Under the pieces are notes generated by a model. That model worked only from the letters and a program-made list of their open reading frames with translations. It had not been told where the DNA came from and did not search any database. 64,000 nucleotides of DNA from JAVVEH01 sp032251435 (GTDB lineage Bacteria > Verrucomicrobiota > Lentisphaeria > Oligosphaerales > MVZH01): NCBI GenBank assembly GCA_032251435.1, contig JAVVEH010000020.1, positions 15,059-79,058 on the forward strand, given 5' to 3'. Of the stretch, positions 44,375 through 52,676 are shown piece by piece (within the stretch, counting starts at the first letter, position 1; each line of letters begins with the position of its first letter). A program made the translations under genes and the position numbers.

Positions 44375-46867
44375 TCATTCTTTCGCCTCAGCGATGATAC
44401 GGCAGGCTTCATCGGCCGAGGCGGCCTGGTTCAGACGTTCGACCACCCCCGGACACCGAAGGGTGGCGGCAAGCTCAGCCAACGCCTGGAGATGCAGATT
44501 GCCGGTTTTTTCCTCCGGACTGATCAAGCCCATCATGACGCGGGCCGGTTTCGCCGGCCCGGCGAAAGTCCAAGGCTTTTCGCCGACCGCCACGATCAGG
44601 GTCGGACGGTCGACCACGTCCCCGTGGCCATGCAAGACCACTAATCCGGGTGCCAATTCAACCGGAAAAGAGTCAGCGGAACGAGCCAGCAACGCGAACG
44701 CTCGCGCCCGTTCGGAGGAAGTCAATTCCGGTAACCCGTGGTCAAGCATGCGGCGTAAGGCTTCCTCGATGTCGCCAGTCGCCAGCGCCCCCCCGGCGGA
44801 AACGACACGCAACGCTTGCCCGTCGGCGGCGACCTCGGTGTCACCGGCAATCCCCTCTTCGGATGCCACCGGTGGATAGACGGCGAGCACATTCAAATCG
44901 GGAAACTTGGCGGCCAGCACGTCCGGCAGGCTTTCAAGACCGGGCAGCCAAAAAGAACCATGCCGTCGTCCGGACGGCAGAAAGGCCAAATCATGCGCCT
45001 GGATGTCGCTCAGCAGGCGGTCACGGACCGCCCGCCAATCGGCCAGCTCATGAAACTGGACAGCCATCGCGGGGCGCGTCGCGACGATTCGCTCGGACAC
45101 CTGTTTCCCATCCCGGTTTTCAAGCAAGTAAACGTGCAATTCCGCCCCGATCTGCTTGGCCAGCCACTTGGCGTCGCGCACCATGCCGGGAAAATCGCGG
45201 CAGCGGTCGGCCAAAGGCGGCAACGGCAGCAGGACGCGTTGGGTGGTATTCAACGGCCGCGTTGAATGGTAGATGTAGATGCGGGACGGGCATTGGTCGA
45301 TAATGGTTTCCAAAGCCGAGCCAAAAACGCGGGATCCGCCGCGTTGCATGTTTCCCCAGCCCATGACCACGATGTCAGAACGCAACTCCTTGGCCGCCCG
45401 CACAATGCCGTCGCCGATGTTGATGGCCAGCCGCAGACTGGCGGCGACTGTACGGTCGGCGGCGGCGGCATGGCTCATACACTGGGCAAGCAACTTCTCG
45501 CCCGCGGGCACATCGTCTTCGCCGCCGGCGACTTCGGGGACGATGGTCAGAGGCTGAATCTCTCCCGGCACATCGTCATCACGTAGAAAAAAAGCGAGAT
45601 CGAGAAGATTGGCGGCCGACTGGGGATTGGCCACCGGCACCAGCATTCGCTGGCTGCGTCGGCCATGTGGCGCGGCGCGGCGTTCATCTGGGTCGATTTT
45701 GGCGGCCATGCGCCGTCCATGACGGTCAACCATCCAGGCTCCGAGCGGACAGGTCACCAAAATCATGGCAATGGCGCCATTGAGCACCGTCGCGTCGAAA
45801 ACATCCAGTTGAAAGCCGACCAGCACCGCCGCCAGCGTGGCCGCGGCTTGCACGACACTTAAGCCGAACATGACCCCGCCGGCTTCACGGGAATAGCCGA
45901 ACAGACGGGCGGCCAGGGTGGCGGCAAACCACTTGCTGGCCACCACCCCGACGATCATCACGCCGGCCACCAGCCAGCCTCGCGGACTGGTCAGCAACGC
46001 GGCGGGGTCGACCAGCATGCCCACCGAAATCAGAAAGAAGGGAATGAACAGGGTATGGCCGGCGAACTGCACGCGGTTCATCAACACGCTGTTTTCCGGG
46101 ATCAGCCGATTGAAAGCGACCCCCGCCAAAAAAGCGCCGATGATCGGTTCCATCTTGGCGAAATGGGACACATAGGCAAAGCCGCACACGACCGCCAAAA
46201 CGAAAAGAAACTGGGCGCCGCCCTTTTCCGGAACGCGTTGGAAAAACCAGCGAGCCAATCGCGGGATGACCGTGCGGGCTAGCCAGACGATCGTTGCCAA
46301 GCCAACAAAAATACCTGTCCAAAAAACGAGTCCCAGTTCGATCCCCCTGGCCATGTCGGCGATGATCGCCAGTACCATCAAAGCCATGATGTCGGTGATG
46401 ATCGTCGCCCCCACTGTGATCGACACAGGCTCGCGCCGGGCGATGCCGAGGCGGCTGACGATCGGGTAGGTCAGCAGGGTGTGGGAGGCGAACAGGCTGG
46501 CCAGCAAAATCGATGTCGGCCAGGAAAAAGCGAGCAGATAGCGCCCCATGAGCGTTCCCATGGCTTGCGGGATGGCGAAGGTCAGCAAACCGAAGCCCAC
46601 ACTGCGCCCGCGGGTCTGCGAAAAACGATACAAATCGATGTCCAGGCCGGCGATGAACATGATGTAGAGCAGCCCGACGGCGCCAAACATGGTCACTCCC
46701 TCGTTGCGGGCCAGTATCCCAAATCCGTGCGGCCCCAGAATGGTGCCGGCCAGCAGCAGAAGAACTAAATCAGGGATGCGGACGCGCTCGGCCACCAGCG
46801 GCGCGATCAGGATCACCGAAATCAGAATCGAAAAAACCAAAATCGGATCGGAAAGAGGAAGGGTCAT
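44375..46867 (-). CDS. CPA2 cation/proton antiporter fused to two Usp-like domains and an EIIA-like domain
   Basis: The 830-residue protein starts with a 12-segment sodium/proton exchanger domain (1-390; LLLAGTILGPHGFGIL, AGLDIDLYRF, EPIIGAFLAGVAFNRL). A universal-stress-protein-like domain follows (about 410-535, ending SDIVVMGWGN and FGSALETIIDQCPSRIYIY), then a second (about 540-680). The C-terminal 140 residues resemble a PTS EIIA type-2 domain (LRRMLDHGL, FPVELAPGLVVLHGHG, with a His where the phosphorylated one is expected). Antiporters with one cytosolic sensor domain are common; this combination suggests control of cation export by nucleotide binding and sugar-PTS state, which is inference. 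Confidence 0.82.
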   Translation of the reverse strand: MTLPLSDPILVFSILISVILIAPLVAERVRIPDLVLLLLAGTILGPHGFGILARNEGVTMFGAVGLLYIMFIAGLDIDLYRFSQTRGRSVGFGLLTFAIPQAMGTLMGRYLLAFSWPTSILLASLFASHTLLTYPIVSRLGIARREPVSITVGATIITDIMALMVLAIIADMARGIELGLVFWTGIFVGLATIVWLARTVIPRLARWFFQRVPEKGGAQFLFVLAVVCGFAYVSHFAKMEPIIGAFLAGVAFNRLIPENSVLMNRVQFAGHTLFIPFFLISVGMLVDPAALLTSPRGWLVAGVMIVGVVASKWFAATLAARLFGYSREAGGVMFGLSVVQAAATLAAVLVGFQLDVFDATVLNGAIAMILVTCPLGAWMVDRHGRRMAAKIDPDERRAAPHGRRSQRMLVPVANPQSAANLLDLAFFLRDDDVPGEIQPLTIVPEVAGGEDDVPAGEKLLAQCMSHAAAADRTVAASLRLAINIGDGIVRAAKELRSDIVVMGWGNMQRGGSRVFGSALETIIDQCPSRIYIYHSTRPLNTTQRVLLPLPPLADRCRDFPGMVRDAKWLAKQIGAELHVYLLENRDGKQVSERIVATRPAMAVQFHELADWRAVRDRLLSDIQAHDLAFLPSGRRHGSFWLPGLESLPDVLAAKFPDLNVLAVYPPVASEEGIAGDTEVAADGQALRVVSAGGALATGDIEEALRRMLDHGLPELTSSERARAFALLARSADSFPVELAPGLVVLHGHGDVVDRPTLIVAVGEKPWTFAGPAKPARVMMGLISPEEKTGNLHLQALAELAATLRCPGVVERLNQAASADEACRIIAEAKE

Positions 46868-47241
46868 GCGCTAATTCCATAACTAACAGTCGACATCAGG
46901 ATCATAAATCGCTTATTCCAGCAACCAGTGAAGAATAGCCCGGGAATGAGGTGATGTCAAATGAGAGAATGATCTCGGCTTAAATTAAGAGTTCCCCCGT
47001 CCCGGCGGGAAACGCGGAAAACTCAAAAACCGCCGCGACGCATGGGCCAGCCAGCCAAACCGGGGGGGGGAATGCGGTGGCGCTTCGGACATTTCAAAGG
47101 CTTGGCTTTTACCTATGGAACAATCGGGAGCCGGGGAAAATGCTGGTCTGGATGCGGGAAGGTTAAAAATGAAGTGAAACCTACCAGATTTCATGAATAA
47201 TGGGTTGAGTATTTTTCCATGGCGTCCATCAGGGGGATAAG
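46868..47241. other. Intergenic region before the RAYT unit
   Basis: Nothing gene-like is seen in these 374 bases. A run of eight or more G occurs near 47060-47068. The composition shifts toward AT from about 47170. Confidence 0.4.
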
Positions 47242-47260
47242 TGGGGACGTACATAAGTAA
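47242..47260 (+). repeat. Left RAYT-associated repeat
   Basis: TGGGGACGTACATAAGTAAA is present once here. Its inverse, CTTATGTACGTCCCCA, occurs twice on the other side of the transposase gene (48287-48348). The three copies bracket the RAYT gene as oppositely facing ends. Confidence 0.7.
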
Positions 47261-47352
47261 AACATTTTCCGGCAACATGTTATGTGTATTTTTAACCATT
47301 AATATACCTTTAAATGCAATTTTTATATGCTTGGCAATTTGTTTTAAGCGAA

Positions 47353-48111
47353 TCAGTCTGATAGATGGCGCTTCAACCGGTTCAAAACGCCCTGTGTTGC
47401 CTGCAGATACCAGGTTGACTGCTCTGAAGCGGCTCCCCCACTGTCGGCGGGAGCGATCAGGTCATCAACATCGGTGTCGTTTCCGGCAAGCTTTTGCAGC
47501 CAGGACTTGTCACCTACCGCGAAAGCCTTGTCCCAGAACGGTTCTGCCGGCTGGACTGGCAGGCGGCAGAGATTATTCAGCGTACCCGCATACCAGTCTG
47601 AAAAGGCCGCTTCATCCCGAAGCCCAAGACAGCTGAGCAGACAGCTGAAATCAATAATCCGGTACCGTTTTCTTGTGCCCGCCAGTTCATGGTGCCCCCC
47701 GCATTTCCATTCCCCGGGGTGGGAGACCACACGGGTCCTCACCATGTTCATGTCAAGATAAAACAAGCACCGTTGCAGATGGGGACCGGTCTGCACCAGT
47801 GTACTGTGGAATCTGCCGCTCCAGAAAGCCCCCTCGCGACGGTGTCTGCGGTTGTAGTCCCCCGCAAATGTCCCGTGCAGCCACTTCATCATCTCTGAAA
47901 GATCCGACATGCGCGGAGACCAGACGAGCAGATGGACGTGATTCGAGGTGACGCAGTAGTTGAGGATGCGCACCCGGGTGAACCGGGTCTTCGCCTCCCA
48001 GAGCCGTTTGACGTATTGCTTCCGGTCTATATCCGTATCCAGCAGGAACTGCCGACGATGACACCGGTGAGTCACATGCACACAGCAGTTTTCAATTTGC
48101 GGTCTCGGCAT
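47353..48111 (-). CDS. REP-associated tyrosine transposase (RAYT, Y1/IS200-like)
   Basis: ATG 48111 gives 252 residues opening MPRPQIENCCVHVTHRCHRR, as RAYTs do; a GTG two codons upstream is possible. The HUH motif is NHVHLLVW (His58, His60), and the likely catalytic Tyr118 is in CLFYLDMNMVR, followed by the conserved FWSGRFH-type element upstream and the WSYR-like region. RAYTs nick single strands at REP sequences and are thought to have spread these repeats. The C-terminal 90 residues are longer than in minimal Y1 transposases and have no known motif. Oppositely oriented 15-bp repeats flank the gene, so this is probably a self-contained REP-RAYT unit. It seems intact. Confidence 0.9.
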   Translation of the reverse strand: MPRPQIENCCVHVTHRCHRRQFLLDTDIDRKQYVKRLWEAKTRFTRVRILNYCVTSNHVHLLVWSPRMSDLSEMMKWLHGTFAGDYNRRHRREGAFWSGRFHSTLVQTGPHLQRCLFYLDMNMVRTRVVSHPGEWKCGGHHELAGTRKRYRIIDFSCLLSCLGLRDEAAFSDWYAGTLNNLCRLPVQPAEPFWDKAFAVGDKSWLQKLAGNDTDVDDLIAPADSGGAASEQSTWYLQATQGVLNRLKRHLSD

Positions 48112-48286
48112 CCGCACCGGAGCCCGTCCTTTCGTTTGTTTACAGAGGTAAGAAGGAAGACACCCTTAAAATAGGATACCACAGGAAAAAATGCAAGAAA
48201 ACTTCTTTAAAATAAATTACCAAGCATATAAGAATTCATTTTAAAGCAGTTTTAAGAGCAAAAATTAGTTTTAAAATATTAATAAT

Positions 48287-48348
48287 GAGAGCATTGCTTA
48301 TGTACGTCCCCATTTTAGAGAGCATTGCTTATGTACGTCCCCATTTTA
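48287..48348 (-). repeat. Right RAYT-associated repeat, two tandem 31-bp copies
   Basis: GAGAGCATTGCTTATGTACG... is repeated without change at 48287-48317 and 48318-48348. Each contains the complement of the left repeat at 47242-47260. A perfect head-to-tail duplication of 31 bp suggests recent amplification. Confidence 0.8.
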
Positions 48349-48406
48349 CCATTTTACTCTCGGGATGGGCTCGGGGTGTGAGTTACGATATACTGTCAAG
48401 TTGTGT

Positions 48407-48435
48407 TTGACAAGTACGTTTTTCAGGAATATACT
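48407..48435 (+). promoter_or_regulatory. Strong sigma70-type promoter for the integron integrase
   Basis: TTGACA (48407-48412), a 17-base spacer and TATACT (48430-48435) form a near-perfect promoter 51 bp before ATG 48487. A TGTCAAGTTGTGTTTGACA-like inverted word (TGTCAA at 48394, TTGACA at 48407) overlaps the -35 and could be an operator. Confidence 0.7.
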
Positions 48436-48486
48436 TCCATATAACATTCTTTGAAGATAGATACGTGACAATCGGGGGATTTTCCT

Positions 48487-50019
48487 GTGATACGAGTGCC
48501 CGACAGCGTCCAGTCGCAGTACGATGAATTTCTGACACGATACGGCATTTCAGGCCGGGAGCTTTCCGAGTTTCGGCGATGGCTGCGGTACTACTGGGAT
48601 TTCTGCGGCAAATACGGGCACGATCGGCTGGCGGCCGCGAGTCTGCCTTTGTTTCTGGACAAGCTTGCTTCCAAGAGACAGTCGGAAGAGAAACGGGCGC
48701 AGGCCTCCCGTGCGGTCAAGGCGTACTGGGCAATGGTTCGGGAGGAGCGAGGTCGGAGGTCAGAGGTCGGAGGTCAAGGCATTTCGGGCAGGGAAATCGA
48801 ACATCCAACGTCCAACATCCAACGTCCAACATTGAAGTTTCAGGAGAACGGCGACAAAGCTAAGGACAAAGCTAGCGACAAAGATCCTGCCACTCGCACT
48901 CGCTCGCGGCAGGGAAGCCTTGGATCTGTCGGCAGGGGAAGGGACCTATACGCCCAGGCGAAGACGGCCCCCCCGGAGTCGTCACTCATTTGCCGGGAAA
49001 GCCAGAATACGGATTTCCCTGAAAATGTGACGACGTCATCGTGGGTGCGGGAATACGACGAATTGCGCGATGCGATTCGACTGCGGAACTACTCGGATAG
49101 AACCCTGAAGACCTACCGGCATTGGGTGCGGCGGCTTCAAGGCTACACCCGGAGTAAGGCCTCCCGCGACTTGACAACGGAGGATGTAAAAGCTTTTCTG
49201 ACGCATCTCGCGGTGGAAGAGCACGTGGCGGCATCCACCCAGAACCAGGCGTTCAACGCCCTGCTATTCTTTTTCCGGCATGCTCTAGGCAAAGAATTCG
49301 GGAAAGTGGATGGTGTGGTCCGGGCCAAACGGCGCCGTTATATTCCAGTCGTTCTGACGCGTGAGGAGGTGAACACTATACTGACGCGTCTGGAACCGCC
49401 CTATGATTTGCTTGTCAAGTTGCTTTATGGTTGCGGACTTCGCATTTCGGAATGTCTTGACATTCGGGTGCACTGGCTCAATCTAGGCGACCGCACTCTA
49501 ACGGTACATGACGGGAAGGGGCAGAAGGACCGCACAGTTCCTCTGCCGGAAACACTTATTCCCGATATCCGCGGCCAGCTTCAGCGCGTATGGCAACTTC
49601 ACCACGATGACCTCCAGGCGGGATATGCCGGTGTGTTTCTTCCTTCGCAACTTGAGAAGAAGTATAAAAACGCCGCAAAGGACTATATCTGGCAGTGGCT
49701 ATTCGCAGCCAAACGTCTCTCCCGTGTGGCTGCGACAGGCGAGTTTCGCCGGTACCACATGCAGGGCAAAGAGGTGCATCGCGCCCTGAAGCGGGCGGTC
49801 GGCGGCTGTGCATTGACAAAACGGGTCACTCCGCACACCTTCCGGCATACGTTTGCCAGCCATCTACTGAAGGCGAACTACGACATCCGGACGATTCAGG
49901 AACTGCTGGGGCACAGTGATGTGCGGACGACGATGATCTATACGCACACGGTGCCCAGCCGGACAAAAAAAGACCGGAAAAGCCCGCTGGATTTTCCGCC
50001 ATCGGAGGGCGGTGGTTAG
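48487..50019 (+). CDS. Integron-type tyrosine recombinase (IntI-like) with extended, repeat-containing N-terminus
   Basis: The 510-residue protein ends in a complete tyrosine recombinase: Arg319 (YGCGLRISE), Lys344 or 347 (GKGQKDR), His450-Arg453 (HTFRHTFASHL), His476 (LLGHSDV) and Tyr485 (TTMIYTH). Residues 411-440 (SRVAATGEFRRYHMQGKEVH...) match the extra patch that sets integron integrases apart. The core SAM-like domain starts near 190 (LRDAIRLRNYSDRTLKTY). The first 85 residues (FRRWLRYYWDFCGKYGH) form an extension I have seen in environmental IntI proteins. Between them, residues 86-180 are low-complexity and encoded partly by tandem repeats (48749-48775; 48802-48835). No attC array is recognised. 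The CCA-adding gene follows after 2 bp. Confidence 0.85.
   Translation: MIRVPDSVQSQYDEFLTRYGISGRELSEFRRWLRYYWDFCGKYGHDRLAAASLPLFLDKLASKRQSEEKRAQASRAVKAYWAMVREERGRRSEVGGQGISGREIEHPTSNIQRPTLKFQENGDKAKDKASDKDPATRTRSRQGSLGSVGRGRDLYAQAKTAPPESSLICRESQNTDFPENVTTSSWVREYDELRDAIRLRNYSDRTLKTYRHWVRRLQGYTRSKASRDLTTEDVKAFLTHLAVEEHVAASTQNQAFNALLFFFRHALGKEFGKVDGVVRAKRRRYIPVVLTREEVNTILTRLEPPYDLLVKLLYGCGLRISECLDIRVHWLNLGDRTLTVHDGKGQKDRTVPLPETLIPDIRGQLQRVWQLHHDDLQAGYAGVFLPSQLEKKYKNAAKDYIWQWLFAAKRLSRVAATGEFRRYHMQGKEVHRALKRAVGGCALTKRVTPHTFRHTFASHLLKANYDIRTIQELLGHSDVRTTMIYTHTVPSRTKKDRKSPLDFPPSEGGG
48749..48835. repeat. In-frame repeat insertions within the integrase gene
   Basis: GAGGTCGGAGGTCAGAGGTC-type heptad/octad repeats occupy 48749-48775, and CATCCAACGTCCAACATCCA-type repeats occupy 48802-48835. 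Both keep the reading frame. They differ sharply in composition from the conserved domains and resemble the intergenic short-period arrays elsewhere in the window. Confidence 0.75.
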
Positions 50020-50021
50020 CC

Positions 50022-51371
50022 ATGTCAACGTCTCCCGTCATTCAATCAATCAGTCTCCCCCCCCGGGTCCCGGCGGAAGCTGAAGCCGACCGGATTATCG
50101 GCGCGCTCCGGGCGAACGGCTTCGCCGGCTACCGGGTGGGCGGCGCGGTGCGCGACCGGTTGCTGGGCCGGGCATCGGATGATGTCGACGTGGCGACCGA
50201 CGCGGTCCCCGCGGCGGTAAAAAGCTTATTTCCGCACAGCTTCGCCGTCGGCGAAAATTTTGGCGTGATCATCGTCCATGCGCGCGACGGCGTGGATATC
50301 GAAGTGGCCACCTTCCGAGCGGACGGTGAATACGCGGACGGGCGGCGGCCCGCCAATGTCCGGTTTTCGGATATGGCGACCGACGCCCGGCGCCGGGATT
50401 TCACGGTTAACGCGCTGTATTACGATCCTGTAGCTGAAGAGATTCATGATCACACAGACGGGCTCGCCGATCTGCGGCGGGGCGTTATCCGCGCCGTCGG
50501 GACACCGGCGCGGCGGTTTGAAGAAGACCGGTTGCGTATGCTGCGGGCCATCCGTTTCGCCACGTCTCTACGGTTTGAACTGGATAAGGAAACCCGGACA
50601 GGAATACAGACGCATGCCGACACCATTTGCGATGTCAGCCCGGAACGTATTTTCGCGGAATTGAACAAGATGCTCACCGGCCCGGCGCCGGCGGTGGCGA
50701 TAAATCTGTTATCCGACTGCGGTTTGCTGCGGCATATCCTCCCTGAGGTGGAAGCCATGAAAGGGGTCGAACAACCGCCGGAATTTCACCCGGAGGGGGA
50801 TGTCTGGACGCACACCATGCTGATGCTGGAGAACTTGCGTTGGCCATCATTGGCGTTGGCGTGGAGCGTGTTATTGCATGATGTCGGTAAACCGCCGACT
50901 CAAACCCACGATGGCGGCCGTTTCCGCTTTAACGGGCACGCCCGGGTCAGCGCCGATATGACCCAGGACATTCTGCGCCGGTTGCGCTCATCTAAAAAGC
51001 TGCGGCGGACCGTCAGCCAATGCGTGAACTCACACATGAAATTTATGAGCGTTCAAGAGATGCGTCGATCCACGCTGCGCCAGTTTATCAATGGTGAAAC
51101 CTTTCCCCTGGAACTGGAGCTGCACCGGCTCGATTGTCTGGGCAGCCACGCCGACATGACCCATTACCATTTTATTTTGGACACCCTCATCGAACTGGCC
51201 GCGGAACCCGCGGTGCCACAACCCTTGCTGACAGGACATGATTTAATCCGAGCGGGCATGCGCCCCGGGAAACAAATGGGCAAGATTCTGGCGGATATTC
51301 AAGAAAAACAACTGGATGGCAGGCTGAAGACTAGAGAAGAGGCGTTACAGTATGTCAGTGGAAAGCGTTGA
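50022..51371 (+). CDS. cca: CCA-adding enzyme / tRNA nucleotidyltransferase with HD domain
   Basis: A class II nucleotidyltransferase of 449 residues. The head domain has GYRVGGAVRDRLLGR and the catalytic Asp54/Asp56 pair in SDDVDVATD, followed by RRRDFTVNALYYDP (motif B) and the EEDRLRMLRAIRFA block that recognises tRNA. The C-terminal half carries an HD-type phosphohydrolase segment (VLLHDVGKP, then FNGHARVSADM). It finishes or repairs the 3' CCA of tRNAs, unless the genome splits CC- and A-adding duties. ATG 50022 follows the integrase stop by 2 bp. The stop TGA lies inside a 9-bp tandem array. Confidence 0.9.
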   Translation: MSTSPVIQSISLPPRVPAEAEADRIIGALRANGFAGYRVGGAVRDRLLGRASDDVDVATDAVPAAVKSLFPHSFAVGENFGVIIVHARDGVDIEVATFRADGEYADGRRPANVRFSDMATDARRRDFTVNALYYDPVAEEIHDHTDGLADLRRGVIRAVGTPARRFEEDRLRMLRAIRFATSLRFELDKETRTGIQTHADTICDVSPERIFAELNKMLTGPAPAVAINLLSDCGLLRHILPEVEAMKGVEQPPEFHPEGDVWTHTMLMLENLRWPSLALAWSVLLHDVGKPPTQTHDGGRFRFNGHARVSADMTQDILRRLRSSKKLRRTVSQCVNSHMKFMSVQEMRRSTLRQFINGETFPLELELHRLDCLGSHADMTHYHFILDTLIELAAEPAVPQPLLTGHDLIRAGMRPGKQMGKILADIQEKQLDGRLKTREEALQYVSGKR

Positions 51372-51429
51372 AAGCGTGGAAAGCGTGGAAAGCGTGGAAA
51401 GCGTGGAAAGCGTGGAAAGCGTAAAAGCG
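51359..51429 (+). repeat. 9-bp tandem array GTGGAAAGC
   Basis: About eight units of GTGGAAAGC (with one GTTGAAAGC and a final GTAAAAGC) begin in the last codons of the CCA gene and run through the gap to the next gene. The complementary family, GTGAAAAGC/GTGAAAGTC on the minus strand, occurs at 52861-52955. Confidence 0.85.
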
Positions 51430-51449
51430 TATTATTTAGAACTGATATC

Positions 51450-51734
51450 ATGAATCTTGACTATTACGAAGGCAGAAAATTCTGCGTGGTGTTTGTGAAA
51501 GTGCTTGATCAGGCGGCCGGTAAAATGCAGTTGCGGCCGATTTACGGCCGGGCCAGCGTGGAACGGGGAAAGCTCAGTCTGATGAGCCCGGAAGGGGGCA
51601 GTTTCACTGTCCCTCATACCGCCCTGCCCAATATCCTGCCCAATGACGGCACGGACATACTCAAAGACTGTGAATACTATGTGCTGGTCAAAACGGATCC
51701 GGGCATTGAATTTGAGGATCCGGATTACATCTGA
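51450..51734 (+). CDS. Conserved-looking small protein of unknown function
   Basis: A 94-residue protein beginning MNLDYYEGRKFCVVFVKVLD, with a strand-rich body and the acidic end FEDPDYI. The first ten residues and the VPHTALPNILPNDG turn look constrained, but I do not recognise the family. It has no membrane segment or signal peptide. Placement between the CCA-adding enzyme and the PrmA-like methyltransferase, 18 bp before the latter, suggests a translation-linked operon. Codon usage is like the neighbours. Confidence 0.7.
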   Translation: MNLDYYEGRKFCVVFVKVLDQAAGKMQLRPIYGRASVERGKLSLMSPEGGSFTVPHTALPNILPNDGTDILKDCEYYVLVKTDPGIEFEDPDYI

Positions 51735-51752
51735 ACACAATCTGAAACAGGC

Positions 51753-52676
51753 ATGTTAATGAAAATAGATGATTCAGAGAAACCCACTGCGTGGGCCGAA
51801 ACATTATCGGTCTGCGAATTCGATGTCGGCGCCGAGGATGTCGCCCTGATGAATGAGTTGCTGCCCGCCATCGACGTGGCATTCGCCATCTGGCGGGACT
51901 GGATCAAGGGCTCGGCCGTTTTCCGGGTGTATTCGGACCCGGACGAGGAAGGGGCGACCCGGGACAAGGTGGCGGCCATGCTGGAAACCTGTGGCGATCT
52001 TTTCGCGGGGCCGACACCTGAACTCCGCCTGACGCGGATTGACCGGGAGGACTGGAGCGAAACGTGGAAAGAGCATTTTCACGCGTTCCGGGCGTCCCGC
52101 CGATTGGTCGTCAAACCCAGTTGGGAAACCTTTGAGGCGGAAACGGACGATATTATCCTGGAGATTGACCCGGGCATGACCTTCGGCACCGGCTATCACG
52201 GCACCACCAAGGCCTGCCTGCAAATGATTGATGACTTGGCCGACGAGTTAGGCCCCGTGTCTTTTTTGGATGCCGGATGCGGCTCCGGGATTCTAAGTCT
52301 GGGCGCGGCGAAATTGGGCTACACTCCCATGTTCGCCTTCGACCACGATCCCGACGCGGTGCGGATGACGACCGAGAACCTGACCGCCGCGGGCATCGAC
52401 CACGCGCGGCCGACATGCGCGGATCTCGCGGATTACTCCCCGCCCCAACCCTGCCGGTTGGTCGTGGTGAATATCCTGGCTGTCGTGATTTTGACATACG
52501 CCGACCGCATTGTTCAGTTTGTCGATCGCTCAACCGCGCCGGGAAATCTGGTTTTGTCAGGCATTCTCACGGAACAGTATCCCGACATCAAGGCGCGCTT
52601 CGAAGCTCTGGGTTGCGTGGAACAGGAAACCCGGACCATCGACGAATGGACATCCGGGCGGTTCATTCTTTCCTGA
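51753..52676 (+). CDS. prmA: Ribosomal protein L11 methyltransferase-like (PrmA)
   Basis: The 307-residue protein (or 305 from ATG 51759) follows the PrmA plan: an N-terminal substrate-recognition domain with WSETWKEHFHAFR, then LEIDPGMTFGTGYHGTTKACL and methyltransferase motif I VSFLDAGCGSGILSLGAAKLG. The VVVNILAVVIL strand matches the NILA motif specific to PrmA. GYHGTT differs from the common GTHPTT. Known members trimethylate ribosomal protein L11 at several amines; loss is tolerated in most bacteria. Repeats (GGATGA-type) begin directly after its stop. Confidence 0.87.
   Translation: MLMKIDDSEKPTAWAETLSVCEFDVGAEDVALMNELLPAIDVAFAIWRDWIKGSAVFRVYSDPDEEGATRDKVAAMLETCGDLFAGPTPELRLTRIDREDWSETWKEHFHAFRASRRLVVKPSWETFEAETDDIILEIDPGMTFGTGYHGTTKACLQMIDDLADELGPVSFLDAGCGSGILSLGAAKLGYTPMFAFDHDPDAVRMTTENLTAAGIDHARPTCADLADYSPPQPCRLVVVNILAVVILTYADRIVQFVDRSTAPGNLVLSGILTEQYPDIKARFEALGCVEQETRTIDEWTSGRFILS

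Noticed and set aside
48118..48486. attI or attC sites upstream of the integrase
   Set aside because: No GTTRRRY/RYYYAAC pair with complementary arms was found by eye; the repeats present belong to the RAYT unit.
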